Shown one piece after another: positions 1-11,285 of a stretch of DNA of 64,000 nt. Location of the stretch: contig NW_004955426.1 in the NCBI RefSeq assembly GCF_000276665.1, forward strand, positions 610,919-674,918, given 5' to 3'. The position numbers were made by a program, and so were the translations under genes. A model generated the notes under the pieces. The model worked only from the letters and a program-made list of their open reading frames with translations, was not told the DNA's origin and did not search any database. Source of the stretch: Chinchilla lanigera (lineage: Eukaryota; Chordata; Mammalia; Rodentia; Chinchillidae). The stretch's first letter is position 1; every line of letters begins with the position of its first letter.

Positions 1-485
1 GCTGCTTCCTGACTTGTATCTTTTTTTATTCCTAAGGAAAAGTCAGAAAGGGCTCTTTGCCTTTCATTGGTTCTGATAGGATGACACAGTTCTCTCTGAA
101 CCTATCACAGTGACCAAGGAGATACCATATTAGCTTAGTCTGGAGGAAGGGCCTACCCCACCCATGCACATGGTCAGAGAAAAGTCTTGGCATAGTTAGC
201 AGAAGCACAGTGTGCTTCAAGCTTATTGGTAGACAACAAATGTGGACTGCAGCCAAGAGAGAAACATCAGACAGTGCGTATCTTAATCTCTAAGTATTTG
301 AAGCAATTCAGTTTTACAGCTTAATACAAAGTTGTTACCAAAAATTCTCCCTGTGGATTAGCAAGTTGGTGCTATAGCTAGTTAGTGCTGAAGTTATTAC
401 AGAAAATGGTAGAGAAAAAAGATGTCTTCAGGCCATGAGCGAAGGTTACCCTTAGCAAATGTGAACATCCAAAATGTACCTCATA
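1..485. other. Intergenic DNA, nothing assignable
   Basis: No exon-like ORF with splice sites and no repeat that I can name. The last 17 bases (469-485) are the left target-site duplication of the SINE that follows. Confidence 0.5.
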
Positions 486-583
486 GGGGCTGGGGATTTA
501 GCTCAGCGGCAAAGCGCCTGCCTGGCAAGCGCAAGGTCGTGAGTTCGGTTCCTGGTACCGGAGAAAAACCAAAAAAAAAAAAA
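486..583 (+). mobile_element. ID-type tRNA-derived SINE, young copy
   Basis: The body begins GGGGCTGGGGATTTAGCTCA, with a tRNA-like A-box region (TAGCTCAGCGG) and B-box region (GAGTTCGGTTCC). It ends in an A-rich tail. It is flanked by a perfect 17-bp direct repeat, CCAAAATGTACCTCATA, at 469-485 and 584-600, so this is an L1-mediated insertion recent enough to keep its duplication. The same element occurs at least six more times in the window on both strands. Confidence 0.93.
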
Positions 584-1726
584 CCAAAATGTACCTCATA
601 AAGTGTGAACCAAAGCTCCATTCCTTACTAGGCTGATTTCCTTAAAACCTGGAGAGCATAACACTGGGTTCCACAAACACATCCCTTACTTTTCTACTGT
701 AAATTTTTACTTTAGCATAATAGTAGCTGATTGTGCATCTCAGCAGCTTTTCCTGAAGGATACAGGAAGCAACCTTTGCATTTACCCATTTGGTACAATG
801 AAAGGCAAGGTAAGTCCATGTATGCAAAAGTGTCAAGTTGGGAATTTTACCCATATTTATGCTCCATCTAACAGGTTTTGTATATGTTTACCTGAGCATC
901 ACAGAGGGTATAATACACTCACACCACTCTAGGATTTATTCTTTAAAAATTTTTCTTTTGATTTTTTTTTTTTTTTTTTTGATGGAGGCAGCCAGTTCAG
1001 TACAATGACATATGAAAAACCAGATTTGCAAGTTTTGGAGGAGGTCAAAAGTGAATCATCAGATTACTCATGCATGGATAATGAAGATGATCCATTATGG
1101 CAAAATATGTGTTTTCATAATAGAAGAATAGTGTGGGTGGATGATGATAACGACCGTGATGACTTTGACATTGGCCATTCAGGCCAAAGTTTCTGTGACA
1201 GTGAGATGGAGCAAGAGTCAGCTGATACAGACACAGGGAATGCATACCTCTTCAATTCAGATGACAAAGAAAATAGCAATGTGAGTACATATTTGACTAG
1301 GAAAAATGTTGCAAAATGATCATACAACCAAATGGAACAATCCAATATTAGAATTATGTCAGAAAATAAGTGTTGGCAGAGTGAAACGTATTGGACAGAA
1401 TGCCAGCACTGCTATTCCAATTTGAAAATTGTAACAGACAAAATGGTACAAAATGCTGTGAAATACACAGAGGCCAAAATACAAATAAAACATTCTGTAT
1501 GCACCAATAGCCATATGAAAAATGTATTTATTATGACACCTGATCAGCTGAATTGAGAACATTCATAGATCTGCTGTAACTAGCAGGGATTTCTCATGGT
1601 GAGTGCAGGAATGTAAAATACTTACAGGAAAGCAATGGGTCAAAATATGGCATAAAGCGTTTAAACAGGAAGGAGCAATTGAGATGAAGGAGGGGAGATG
1701 AAAAAGAAAGAAGAGGGAAAAATATG

Positions 1727-1729
<3 letters not shown>

Positions 1730-1764
<35 letters not shown>
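1730..1764. repeat. (TA)n microsatellite
   Basis: About 17 uninterrupted TA units inside the nested L1 3' UTR. Likely unstable in length. Confidence 0.95.
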
Positions 1765-1770
<6 letters not shown>

Positions 1771-1853
1771 CTAGGATAATTATACTACTAATATCTGTTG
1801 GTTTATTGAAAGGAACTGTTAATGTGTAATTGCTTGATCAATCTTGCATGTCT

Positions 1854-1950
1854 TTTTTTTGTTTTTGTTCTTCTCCAGTACTGGGAACCAAACTCATGAC
1901 CTTGCGCTTGCCAGGCAGGCACTTTGCCGCTGAGCTAAATCCCCAGCCCC
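1854..1950 (-). mobile_element. ID SINE, minus strand, nested in the L1 fragment
   Basis: Reverse complement of the ID body, ending ...GAGCTAAATCCCCAGCCCC at 1950, with the T-rich tail at its left. It is flanked by near-identical AATCTTGCATGTCT and AACCTTGCATGTCT. It therefore inserted after the L1 fragment, which itself inserted after the piggyBac. Confidence 0.92.
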
Positions 1951-3309
1951 AACCTTGCATGTCTATATCTGGTTATATGTGCAACCATTTTGAAGATGAC
2001 ACAACCATTGTTAATATCCTATCACCATATTTTGAAATTCTGCATCATTTTTATTGCTCTCTATGCTGTTTTGTTTATGTGATTTTGTTTTTTAAAAAAT
2101 GAAAAACAAAATTTATATGTATATATAAGGATGGCTGGAATAGGTGTATTGCTGATGTCTGTAGTTCATTGAGAGGAACAGTCAATGCTCAAAATTTTCC
2201 TTTTTCTTGACCAATTTTACATGCTTGAATTTGGTAATTAGAATGACTGATCTGAAAACAATATGCAGTATAAGAACCGTTGTTGAACCTACCAGTTTGT
2301 ATGGTGAAGCTCTGCATCATTTCCAATGCTTTTTAAAATTATTTTTATCTTTTTTTTACTTGTTACTATCTTTGATTGTTTGATCAGTCTTACATTCTTA
2401 TGTCTAGCAGACTGAGCAAATTCATTGAAGATAACAGTATGTAATATAGCAACCACTGTAAATTTCTATCATTTTGTTGAGATCATGTATCATTTTTGTT
2501 GTTTTTGTGTTGTTTTGATTTTGTCTTCATTGTTGTTTTGTCAGTTTTTAATTTTTAAAATAAAAAAAATTTATGCCCTTTTAGATGCGAAGACTTATTA
2601 TGCTTTCAGTTTAGAAATTTATCCTGGAACTCAGCTGTCAGTCGTTATTCCTCTGGTAATAAACCGAATGGCATTGTGTACAGACTTGTTGCTCCCATCT
2701 CCCAAACTAATCACAAGGTGACATTTGACAATTGGTTCACCAGTTTTCAGTTGGTGCTGTATGTTTTAATAGAGCACAAGTTGACCAGCATGGGAACTGC
2801 ACACAGGAACAAAGCAGAAATTCTAAATGAAATGTTGCAATTTCAAAAGAGAACTGTATAGTACAATCTTTGGATTTCAGGAAGATTTCTATTGGCCTCA
2901 TATTTGGTAAAGTAAAACAAACTGGTACTGCTGATGTCAACATTGCACCCTCACGGAAATATTGCTAGGGAAACTTTGACAGAGCAGAAACCTGACATGG
3001 AAATTTTCTACAAGAAAAACAAAGGCAGAGTAGATGTTATTAATGAATTATGAAGCAATTATGATGTCACTCAAAACACAAAGCATTGGCCAATGATTGT
3101 GTTTTACTTAATCCTAAACATGTGGCATAAGTAGCTTGATAGTTTACAAAGAAAATAACAAGAATACCAAAGAGAAATTTTGTTAGCAGCATGGGACTGG
3201 CACTCACAAGAGATCACTTACAGCAGAGGAAAGACAAAATGTTTCAGCCCAGAAAACTATGCAAAAAGATTGTGGATCATACTGGAGAGCTGACAGATGA
3301 ACGTGCTGT

Positions 3310-4060
3310 GCTTACAACATCACAACAGGGAAACCAAAAGGATGCCAACTATACCCTACAAAAGGGCAGGAAAACAAGACATATGTGCTATCAGTATAAG
3401 GGATACTTGTTTATGGACCATGCAGTTTTCATGTGTGAAGACTGCCTTGGGTGAGACACTTGAAGAAAGGTTATTTTTGTTGTAGAATTCTATTAGGATT
3501 TTCATTGTAGTTCACATAGATTTGTATTTCTGATGTTATCGCTTAGGTTTTATAAGCAATTAAACAGCTGATTTGAAAATGTTGATGTTTATTCAAAATG
3601 CTCAATATGTATTAAAAATTTAATCCTTTGTTTCGTTGATATTCTATGTTCCTGTTAATTACATATTGCATAATATAATAAGAACCTCCTGGTAAAACAG
3701 CAAGACCAGAAGGACATCAAGTATGACCTACAAAAAGACCAGAAAAGTAAAACACATGTGCTATCAGTGTAAAAGACCTGAGTATATGGAATGTGCTATC
3801 ATCATGTATGAAGATTGTCTTAGGTGTGATAATTAAAGATTATTTTTTCATAGAGTTCTATTGGCATTTTCATTTTAATTCATATAGGAATTTATTTCTG
3901 TTGTTCTTTTTTAGACTTTTTTACACTAAAAACCAGTCTATGTTGAAAATTCTGATGCTTTTTTATAAAGTTAATAAATACTAAAAATTCAATACTATAT
4001 ATTTGTGATTTTTTTCCTGTTAAGCACTCCTTGTTTAATATAATAAAACTCAACTTAAAA
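3310..4060 (+). repeat. Two tandem copies of the piggyBac C-terminal Cys-rich module plus 3' UTR (copy 1)
   Basis: Unit A (about 3310-3690) and unit B (about 3690-4060) share the coding part of the Cys-rich domain, a following AT-rich untranslated part ('gttctattgg.attttcatt', 'attt.tttctg', 'tgatgtttat' type words) and a common ending. In unit A the frame reads RHMCYQYKGY...MCEDCLG and stops; in unit B it reads KHMCYQCKRP...YEDCLRCDN and stops. The second unit lies after the transposase stop, so it could not be a normal read-through domain without splicing. Confidence 0.75.
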
Positions 4061-4163
4061 TTAATAATTCATTAATAGAAATATTCTAAAGAAGAAATGT
4101 GGGTTTCACACACCTATTTTTATGGGGCTTTGTCACAAAAAATGTGTTGTGCTTTATGGGTAA

Positions 4164-4496
4164 GACTTTGTCTCAGCCTCTCAATCATCCAATGCTTGGT
4201 GCAGAAGAGTTGGTTAGAAGAACTTTGTGGACTGAATCAGTTAACATATCTGCAGGAGTTACTGGCAGGATGGTGTTTTTCAGTGCATGTCCTGAGATGC
4301 TTGGAAAACTCTCACATCTAGTCAAAAGGTGAACTCTTGGCTCACACTGTGCTCACAGAGGACATTGGTAACTCAATAAACTATTTGGTGCTGTGTCTGA
4401 AGATTGTGTTAAAATGTGGATATTGGTCTAGGAGAACTATAGAAAGGGAGGACAACGGGCTGGATCTTTTTAGGCTCAGTGGAAGAAGGTGCTGTC
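4164..4496. other. Unassigned intergenic DNA
   Basis: No gene or repeat recognised between the eroded right end of the piggyBac copy and the following LTR remnant. Confidence 0.4.
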
Positions 4497-4790
4497 CATT
4501 TGCCAAGTCTGCTTGGGCTGCTGTCACAAATTACCATGACTAGGTGGCTGGAAGTCCAGGATCAAGGTGCAGCCTGGTCAGGCTCTGATGAAGGTTCTTT
4601 TCTGAGTTGAAGACTTCTCATTTTGATATCATATGGTAGAAGGAGCAAGAAGGGCTCTGATTCAAAGACCTGACCATCTTCCAAGAGCTTCACCTCCTAT
4701 TACCACCACCTTAGACGTCCAACTTACACATTATAGGGACTACAGACATTCAGACCACAGCTTCAGCTCATCTCTGTGTAGCTTTCCTCT
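4497..4790 (-). mobile_element. MLT1-like MaLR LTR remnant
   Basis: The order of words is that of a reversed MLT1-type LTR: a 'ctgctgtcacaaattacca' start, then 'ggctggaagtccaggatcaaggtgcagcc', 'cttcacctcctattaccacc' and an 'acattatagggactacagacattcagaccacagc' end. It is heavily diverged and subfamily cannot be given. Confidence 0.55.
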
Positions 4791-6420
4791 CTCCTGCATC
4801 TGATGTACTGATCCAGGCCTTTCCAAACTTTGGGCTGTCTCTCCTCAACTCAGACAGGTTCTGTTTGGGCTCCCCTCTCTCCCCCAGCACTGTGCTGTTG
4901 AGATCACATGGCTCATCTTGGTGTTCCTTCTACTTGGGGTTCATAGTCCTAGGAAGGCCTCTGTCCAAACCCTTGATGTATATGATTTATCCAGTTCTCT
5001 AGATAGTTGATGTGGGAGAATGACACTCAGTTCAGCCCTTGTCTCTACAGTGAAATTGCTGTGTTTTGCTGGGAGGGCAGGCCTAAGGAGGTCACCTGGG
5101 ATGGACAGAGGAAACAAGTAAATCTGATTGGCTACAGATATCTTCACTCAGTCAGACACAGCTTTTCTTGGTCCTCTGATGAATGACACTGAGTACAGGT
5201 GACCTCATTTTGTGCCACAGAAGAGTGGCTGAGGCTTGGTCAGTCACTCCCTGGCTGGTTTTGGAGCCTGTTCCTGGAAACTCACCCTCTGTCTGATTCC
5301 CCACACTCCTGTAAACATCTCTTTGTTCTCCATGGTCAGCCAGAGGCAGCCACTCGTATTTGGAAGACCCATTGTTTAGTCCTGTTCCAGCAATCTGACA
5401 GAGAAATAGGATATCACTTTAACAAGTAAAGAGAAGTTAACTTTAAACAGCTGAGTCCAAGTAGATCAAAGTCTTCACTTACATGTCATCTGTGTGCTGT
5501 TGACTGATGCTGAGGACCAGAGAAAAGTGAAAGCATTAGTTATTCTAGATCTTATTTTTTCTCATTTTCAAAGTAATAATTTTCCACTTGAAGTAACATC
5601 TTCATCTCTAGTCTAGCGACCATTATTGGGTATTTTAATAACCTATGGAAGCTCTATACAAATCATATTTTTTGAGAAGCTTGTAGGTTTTGTCAACATT
5701 TCCATAGATAGACAAGGTATAACCTGTGTTAAATTGATAAATGAATGTCTTTCAGAGGAGATTTGGAAAAAGCATCTACTTTCATTAATTTTAGAATTTT
5801 TCATTCTTTTACATTCAGAATCTAACCATGTACCAATGTGCTTGCCATTTATTCTTTTGAAAGATGAATAGACTTGATGCAGTGAAGACACCAGGGACTT
5901 TTTTTAAAAATAAATATGCATCTTATTAAAGTGGTGTAGGGAATGGTGGCTTGAAGTGGGAGTCCTGGTAGACTCTAAGGTGAGTGTTACATGAGCTAGC
6001 TGGTTGGAAGCAGCTCCTAGGAGCCAACAAGATAAGATGTACAGTGTCTCACATAAAGTCCCATGACTTCTTGTCCTCTTAACAGAAAATAACTGGCACA
6101 TTTCTCTTAGCACAAGGCATTACCTGGTGAGAGTTTTATGGACAAGCAAGAAACTACTTTTTCATGTAAATCTTTGAAACAGGGTGAGGGAAAGAATGAA
6201 ACATTCAACAAGAAAGTCAGTGGATGAGCTATAAACACAATAGGGGAGAGACTCAGCTAGCTGTTTCTTCTCCCAGAAAGAAATTTTGAAAATGTTTTAA
6301 AACTAGTGTCTGAATTCAAAACCATCATAGCAATAAGTAAAAATTTCACTAAGATTTTTGCTGTGTGAGAAGCAAAACTGAATTTCAGAGTATGAATTTG
6401 CTGGAAGAGATCTTGCAGGT
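4791..6420. other. Unassigned intergenic DNA
   Basis: Unique-looking sequence. The ORFs here are short, overlap on opposite strands and have no recognisable domain or splice context. Confidence 0.4.
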
Positions 6421-6500
6421 CTTATTTTGCCATGGGGAAAACTGAGTCCCAACAAGAAAGTAACTTGCCCAAAATCTTTTATTAGGTAGTGAAAGACTTC
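6421..6500 (+). mobile_element. MIR-like ancient SINE fragment
   Basis: The core reads 'ggggaaaactgagtccca', then 'aagtaacttgcccaaaatc' and 'attaggtagtgaa'. This follows the MIR core order (aaactgag..., aagtaacttgccca..., ctagtaagtgg). Confidence 0.55.
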
Positions 6501-6504
6501 TGTG

Positions 6505-7226
6505 ATTGAATATTTGTGTCACCCCTAAATTTATATGTTTAAATACTACTTACCAATGTGATGGTCTTTAGGGAAAATACCTTTAGGAGGTAATTTAGGT
6601 CATGAGGGTAAACTCTGCATAAGTGGAATTAGAACTGTCTTACTTTGTTTTCTGTTGCAATAAGAAAGTACCCAAGGCTGGATAATTGCTAAAGGATGGA
6701 AGCTCATGGTTCTGGAGGCTGGGGAGCATGGTGCTGCATCTGGTTGATGTCTGGTGGGGGCTTTCTTTGTATGGCAATGTGGCACAGGGCATCACCAGGA
6801 AAGAAAAGAATGTATGCTAGCTTGTGTCTGGCTCCTGCTTCTCAAAGAGTCACTAATGCCATCATAGTTGTCTCACCTTGATGACCTTTTTCATCCTAAT
6901 TTATCTAGCAAATGTCCCACGTCTGAATGTCATCAACCTATTCATTGGTGGATTAGCAACAGATGAAATTTGGGGCACTTTCAAGCCCTAAGACTGCCCT
7001 CATGAAAGATACCCAAGGGAGCATTCTTCTCCCATTTCACTATGTGAGGAGGATGCTGTGGGAAGATGACCACTTTTGAACCAGAATGCAGCCCCTTGTC
7101 AGACATGGAGTCTGCTGGTGCCTTTATCTTGGACTTCCAGACCTCCAGAACTGTGAGAAATAAATGCACATTATTTAAGCCAGCCAGTATATGTGTAACA
7201 ACCCCAAAGACTAAGACAGAGCATTT
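6505..7226 (+). mobile_element. MLT1-like LTR split by a nested MaLR LTR
   Basis: The left part (about 6505-6634) and right part (about 6985-7226) together follow the MLT1 order. The right part ends with 'ttggacttccagacctccagaactgtgagaaataaa' and 'ttaagccagccagt', which is the MLT1 3' signature. The 350-bp reverse-strand LTR between them is listed separately. Confidence 0.6.
6635..6984 (-). mobile_element. Nested MaLR-type LTR remnant
   Basis: It begins 'cttactttgttttctgttgc' and continues 'agtacccaaggctgga', then 'ggttctggaggctggg'. This is the reverse of the 3' end of an MST/MLT-type MaLR LTR. It interrupts the plus-strand MLT1, giving a relative age order. Confidence 0.5.
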
Positions 7227-7589
7227 TAATTTAGGAGTCCACTTCAAAGGTCAGAGGGCTGTGACAAGACTGAGATGCTATTGTGTGTATGATGTAGCTA
7301 TTGTTGCCAGTAAAAATGTGAGAATATTTATGAAGTAAGGAGCACTTGGTTTCTCTCTGCTGTAAATGGAAATTTGAGCCATATTCTCGGCTTATAAAAT
7401 ATTTGGCTCTGAAAAGTTTCCCCGGCTACTGTATCCCTGCCCGGTCAATTTCCTACTGAATGTGGACCTGAATGAAGTCTTGTAATGCTAGGCTTGTTGC
7501 ACTGATGCTACCTCAACCACGATGCAAACAGGCAGGATTGATCCAAGAAGAAATATAGGTGCAATTACCAAGGTCAAATGACAGATGAA

Positions 7590-7755
7590 CCTATAACCAC
7601 AGCCCTGGGGAGGCTCAGGCAAGAAGATCCCAAGTTTGAGCCCGGTTTGGGCCACTTAGTGCCTTAGCAAGACCTTGTCTTAAAATAAAAAATAAAAAGA
7701 GGCAGGGAGGTGGCTCAGGGTGAAGACACCGCTTCAATTCCCAACACTAAAAGAA
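7590..7755 (+). mobile_element. B4-type composite SINE (B1 left, ID right), diverged
   Basis: A B1-like left part ('ggggaggctcaggcaagaagatc', 'agcaagaccttgtctt') is joined through an A-rich linker to an ID-like right part ('ggcagggaggtggctcaggg', 'cttcaattcccaacac'). Diagnostic of a rodent genome. Confidence 0.7.
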
Positions 7756-8103
7756 ATGCATGGATAGCAGAAAAGAGAGGTCTGATAACAGTAATTCACA
7801 GCTGCGAAAACAGAAACACACAGTCGAAGCTCCCCAAATCTAAAAAGACCTAGATGTTTAGTTGATTGAAGCTTAGGATGCACTGAGAGTGTGATGTAAT
7901 GATTGAATAAACTAAAAGAAAACGCTGAATGAATCAGTCAGGCTCAGGGTCTGAGAAACCTGGAGAAAGAAACTTAAGGGAATAAGGGCACAAGTTCAAT
8001 AGAGGAGGGAACTTTTGTGCTATTTATGTTTATTGATTAGGCTGACTTAGTGTGAATCTCTGAGAGTTTGTGAGCAGCAGCTGGGTGAACATCTGCCAAG
8101 GAT

Positions 8104-8256
8104 TTATTTATTTTTTTGAGACAGGGTCTCACTGTGTAGTTTAGGCTGACTTTGAACTCACTGTGTAGCTGAGACTGGCCTCGAACTCACAGTGATCCTC
8201 CAGCCTCAGTCTTCTGAGTGTTGTGATTACAGGTGTGTGCCACCAACCCCAGCTGT
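8104..8256 (-). mobile_element. B1 SINE
   Basis: Reverse complement of B1: 'gagacagggtctcactgtgt', then 'ctggcctcgaactcacagtgatcctcc' and 'gattacaggtgtgtgccacca'. The internal 29-bp quasi-duplication typical of rodent B1 is visible (two 'actcactgtgtag/gactt' segments). The poly(T) on the left confirms the orientation. Confidence 0.9.
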
Positions 8257-10479
8257 CAGGGATGTTGTAGACTTGATTTTTCTTTGGGTTAGGTGGCCCC
8301 AAGTTCCAGTCTAACTCAAATATAAGAATCCAAAGTGGAGTATTATTCTCCCAGTACCATCACTTGCTTTGTGAACTTAGATGATATATACTCAAAATTC
8401 GGCTTGGATATTGAGGTTGATGATTCTGAGACTATCTTTCCTGACTATAAGACCAGGAAGACCAACTCTCTTCCTCATGTGTTGTTTTGAAAATCAATTT
8501 TAAGAATGCACAGCAACATTTATAGAATAGTACTTGGTACATGTTAATTTTTTAAAGAAATGTTTGTTTTCAGCACTTCCTATTTTTCCATCTGTAGCAA
8601 CTCATTCAGGAGTAAGCATGTGACCTCGTAACAACTAATGAGGTACCCTGAGAATTTTGCCTAAGTTTCGTGGAGTTATCCTGGCTTAATGGATTTCAGG
8701 CTGAGAGGACAAACTTCCTGGAGATGTTATTATGTCTGAACGCAGAGATTAAAGTCAGGACAGCTGGAGATGGAGACGAAAGCTAAAGAGAAACAAGCCC
8801 AGAACAACTCCGGTCCTTGAATCCAGCCGAGCCTGACGCTTAATGAGTTCTAGACTTTTCATTTACATGTGTTAACTAATTCCATTTTGTTTCCTGCCGT
8901 CTGGGTCAGGGTTTTAGTCACACGAAACAAAAGAATGGTGACAGATGCAGTCCCCGAGAGAAACGCTCATATCCTTAGAGTTTTATTATCATTGTTTAAT
9001 GTGACACCCAACCTAGCAACACCTTTTCCTTTTTTTTTCCATGCACAAAGCCACTGTTTTTCTAATTATGGACCTTTTCTTAGAGCCTAGGACATCTGGC
9101 TTTGGCACATCAAGGGCACATTGACCTGAAAAGTCCACTTGATATTTTTGGCCACTTTCAGCTTAGAGACGGTGTCTTTACAACTACAGCTGCATCTTAT
9201 TCTGCTCTCCTGTGAGGTGCCAAAAGCTTAATCTATAACGGATACCTAACATGTCTCCCAACTGATGTCAGGATCTGGCTTTCGGAAGTGAACACCAAGT
9301 GCGTTCCATGGTCAGCAGGGATTGGAGCAGGAACAGAGGTGCCGAGAGAGGCTTAGGTCCATGGCAGATTCATGAGAGGTTTTTTTAATGTTACATTTAA
9401 GCTATCAGCTGTTTGATAATCAAGTTACCCCTGTCAAATCCTGCTCCAACATGGGTTAAAGCTGAAGTGAAACAGCGTGGAAGTTACAGTGCCATCCATG
9501 AACAAGGGCATTATTGTCACTGCTCTGGCTCTTTCTGACCCCAGCTGCATTTAGTGACCTGTGGGGATGCTTCTGATGAGCTCCAAGGAAGCAGCTGAAT
9601 CTGCTGGTGCACAGAAACCAGAACCCCAGTGGCCAAGGCGCAGGAGGAAGACGTCTCAGAGTCTGTTGCTTTCCACAGATGTCAGCCTCCCCTTCCAGGG
9701 CTCTTCCCAGAGATACCCCTTTCCTGTTAGTGTGGTATAGACCACCTGCAAAAGTAAGAGGAACCTAACTACCCAAAATTCAGCTTGAATATTGAAGTTG
9801 ATGATTCTTCATTGCGAAAGCTGTCAGAATCAGAACAGAGTCTCTTGTGTCAAGCTCTAACAGAAAATAAATGAAGCTGAGAACTGAAGAAGACCTCATA
9901 CACATAGGCTTGATAACAAGAACTATCACAGCATTATGAAATTGAACATGAACTTTTATAAAAGGTTCTGCCAGAGCCATAACCTCATAGAAAGACCACT
10001 ACAACCATACATGGAACCTACTTTTACAAGGTTATATGGCTGGCAAGTGCCTGTCTAATCTTTGTCTAATGCTTACCCTGTGATTGAGCCCCCTGACTGA
10101 GTAGAATTGCTTCTATCCATGGAGAATCTTTCTCTGTTTGTTATTTAAGTTGACATGAGGCACCAAGAGAATTTGAGAAAAGGTTTATCAGTTATATCAG
10201 GGACTCCCAGGTAGAACTGGGCAGGTGCGAGCAGGTCTAGGGTTGGCTGGGGTAGAGTAGAGGGGATTGGTTTGCTAAGAGGTGGAACAGGGAAAACATT
10301 CTTGCCCGTAAGGGTTAAGTTTCCCACGTGTGTTGAAAGAGGGGTGAGCTCAGGACTGTAACAGCCTGACCATAGTTGGGGTACAAGGAAAGGCAGGGAG
10401 AAAAATACAAGATTCTTGAAAGAATAAGGTCAGACTCTTTACACAAGGAGATACAATCTTATCTATATAAAGTATATTA
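8257..10479. other. Intergenic DNA with one short unexplained direct repeat
   Basis: Mostly unique-looking. A segment of about 36 bp at 8391-8426 recurs at 9772-9807 with about four mismatches (shared words AAAATTC.GCTTG.ATATTGA and GTTGATGATTCT). No exon candidate is convincing. Confidence 0.45.
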
Positions 10480-11285
10480 GTTTCCTAGGGTTACCATAAC
10501 ACATTAGTACAAACTTAGTGGCTTCAAACAATAAAAATACATTCTTTTACAGTTCTGGAGGCCAGAAGTCAGCAATTGAGGCATTGGCAAGGCTGGTCCC
10601 TTCTGCGGGATCCAAAGTAGAGTCTATTCCACTCCTCTTCGCAGCTGCTGGTGGCTACTGGTAATCTGTGGCTTGTGTATTGGTTTGTGTTCTCTGGAGG
10701 AACAAAAGCAATAGAACACACGTATAATTATGCAAGAGGGTGTATTAGGTAGACTACAGGATCAGAGGCAAGAGAGACCACCCTGGGGAGTCAAAATATC
10801 CAGAAGCTGCTCAACCCAAGAAGATGGGAGTTGTAGAACAAGCTGGATCAGGCATGCAGTGCGGGGGCAAGGCTGAAGGCCTGGAAGCTTCCTGGAGGGT
10901 TGCTGGTGAAAGTCTGCACTGAAAGGCTGAAGAAGCGGGAGATTGATGTCCAAGGTAATGGCAGGAAAAGACACACCCATTCAATATAACTGGAGCTCTT
11001 GAACAACATGCCAACTTCCTTCTTCTTTCCCTTTATTCCATCCAGTCAACAAGCCTATTGGTTGGTGTGATCTATACCTCTGGAGACGCACCACAGACAT
11101 GCCCAAAGTTGTGCTTCACTCACCTGCTAAGCAGGCCTTCATCCGGGCACATGCTGATCCCTGCCTCCATCTTAACATGGCCTCTGTCTCTTATGAAGAC
11201 ATGCTCATTGGTTTTAGGATCCACCCTCATCCACTATGACCTTATCGCTTCTCTTGATTACATCTTCAGAGACCTATTTCCAAAT
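10480..11285 (-). mobile_element. MLT1-like LTR, interrupted
   Basis: Left piece 10480-10672 ('attagtttcctagggttacc', 'ttctggaggccagaagtca') and right piece about 11110-11285 ('tcttatgaagacatgctcattgg', 'atccaccctcatccactatgacctt', 'gagacctatttccaaataag') follow reversed MLT1 order. The middle is a second LTR. Confidence 0.6.
10672..11110 (-). mobile_element. MLT2-like ERVL LTR nested in MLT1
   Basis: It begins 'tgtattggtttgtgttctct' followed by 'ggaggaac', and ends in the 'cagtcaacaagcctattggt' and 'gacgcaccacagacatgccc' region. This is the order of a reversed MLT2 LTR. Divergence is high. Confidence 0.5.

Larger units (their letters stand above)
1628..2573 (+). mobile_element. L1 3' UTR fragment nested in piggyBac copy 1
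   Basis: A purine-rich stretch and a TA run are followed by sequence closely matching the L1 3' end at 63745-63955: 'gaaaggaactgtta', 'ttgatcaatcttgcatg', 'gaagataac'. It ends in an A-rich run (2560-2573), after which piggyBac coding sequence resumes. Three diverged units of the same 3' UTR motif can be made out, at about 1770-2100, 2135-2340 and 2365-2560. No ORF2 coding part is present. Confidence 0.75.
1005..3454 (+). pseudogene. piggyBac-type transposase pseudogene, copy 1
   Basis: The start at 1005 opens an acidic N-terminal region (runs such as DNEDD and DDDNDRDD), as is usual for piggyBac transposases. The frame continues to 1558 with one internal TGA at 1317-1319. The part equivalent to copy 2 positions about 15575-15840, which carries the first catalytic Asp region, is absent; an L1 fragment sits there instead. 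Coding similarity resumes at about 2582 (DAKTYYAFSLEIYPGTQ) and includes the second catalytic Asp in the motif FDNWFTSFQ (about 2725-2750). The third region reads VDVINE (about 3031), followed by stops. The Cys-rich C-terminus ends HAVFMCEDCLG and then a stop at 3454. Family-level assignment (DDE_Tnp_1_7 type) is by motif recognition only. Not functional. Confidence 0.85.
642..4163 (+). mobile_element. Decayed piggyBac-superfamily DNA transposon, copy 1
   Basis: Homology with the second copy (14522-18309) starts exactly at TTAA (642-645), the piggyBac target, and continues through a shared non-coding leader, the transposase remnant and a repeated 3' module. The sequence upstream of the TTAA is unrelated between the copies, so these are two insertions and not one duplicated block. 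The right end is eroded; by alignment with copy 2 it lies near 4160-4163 (GTAA where TTAA is expected). An L1 3' fragment (about 1628-2573) interrupts it and an ID SINE is nested in that L1. Transposition by this copy is impossible because of stops, a missing middle segment and degraded termini. Confidence 0.85.

Noticed and set aside
486..583. tRNA gene
   Set aside because: The tRNA-like boxes belong to an ID SINE: A-tail, target duplication and several genomic copies in the window.
4486..4506. REST/NRSF-like half site (GGTGCTGTCCAT)
   Set aside because: Only the left half of the 21-bp motif matches; the right half does not, and it sits next to an LTR remnant.
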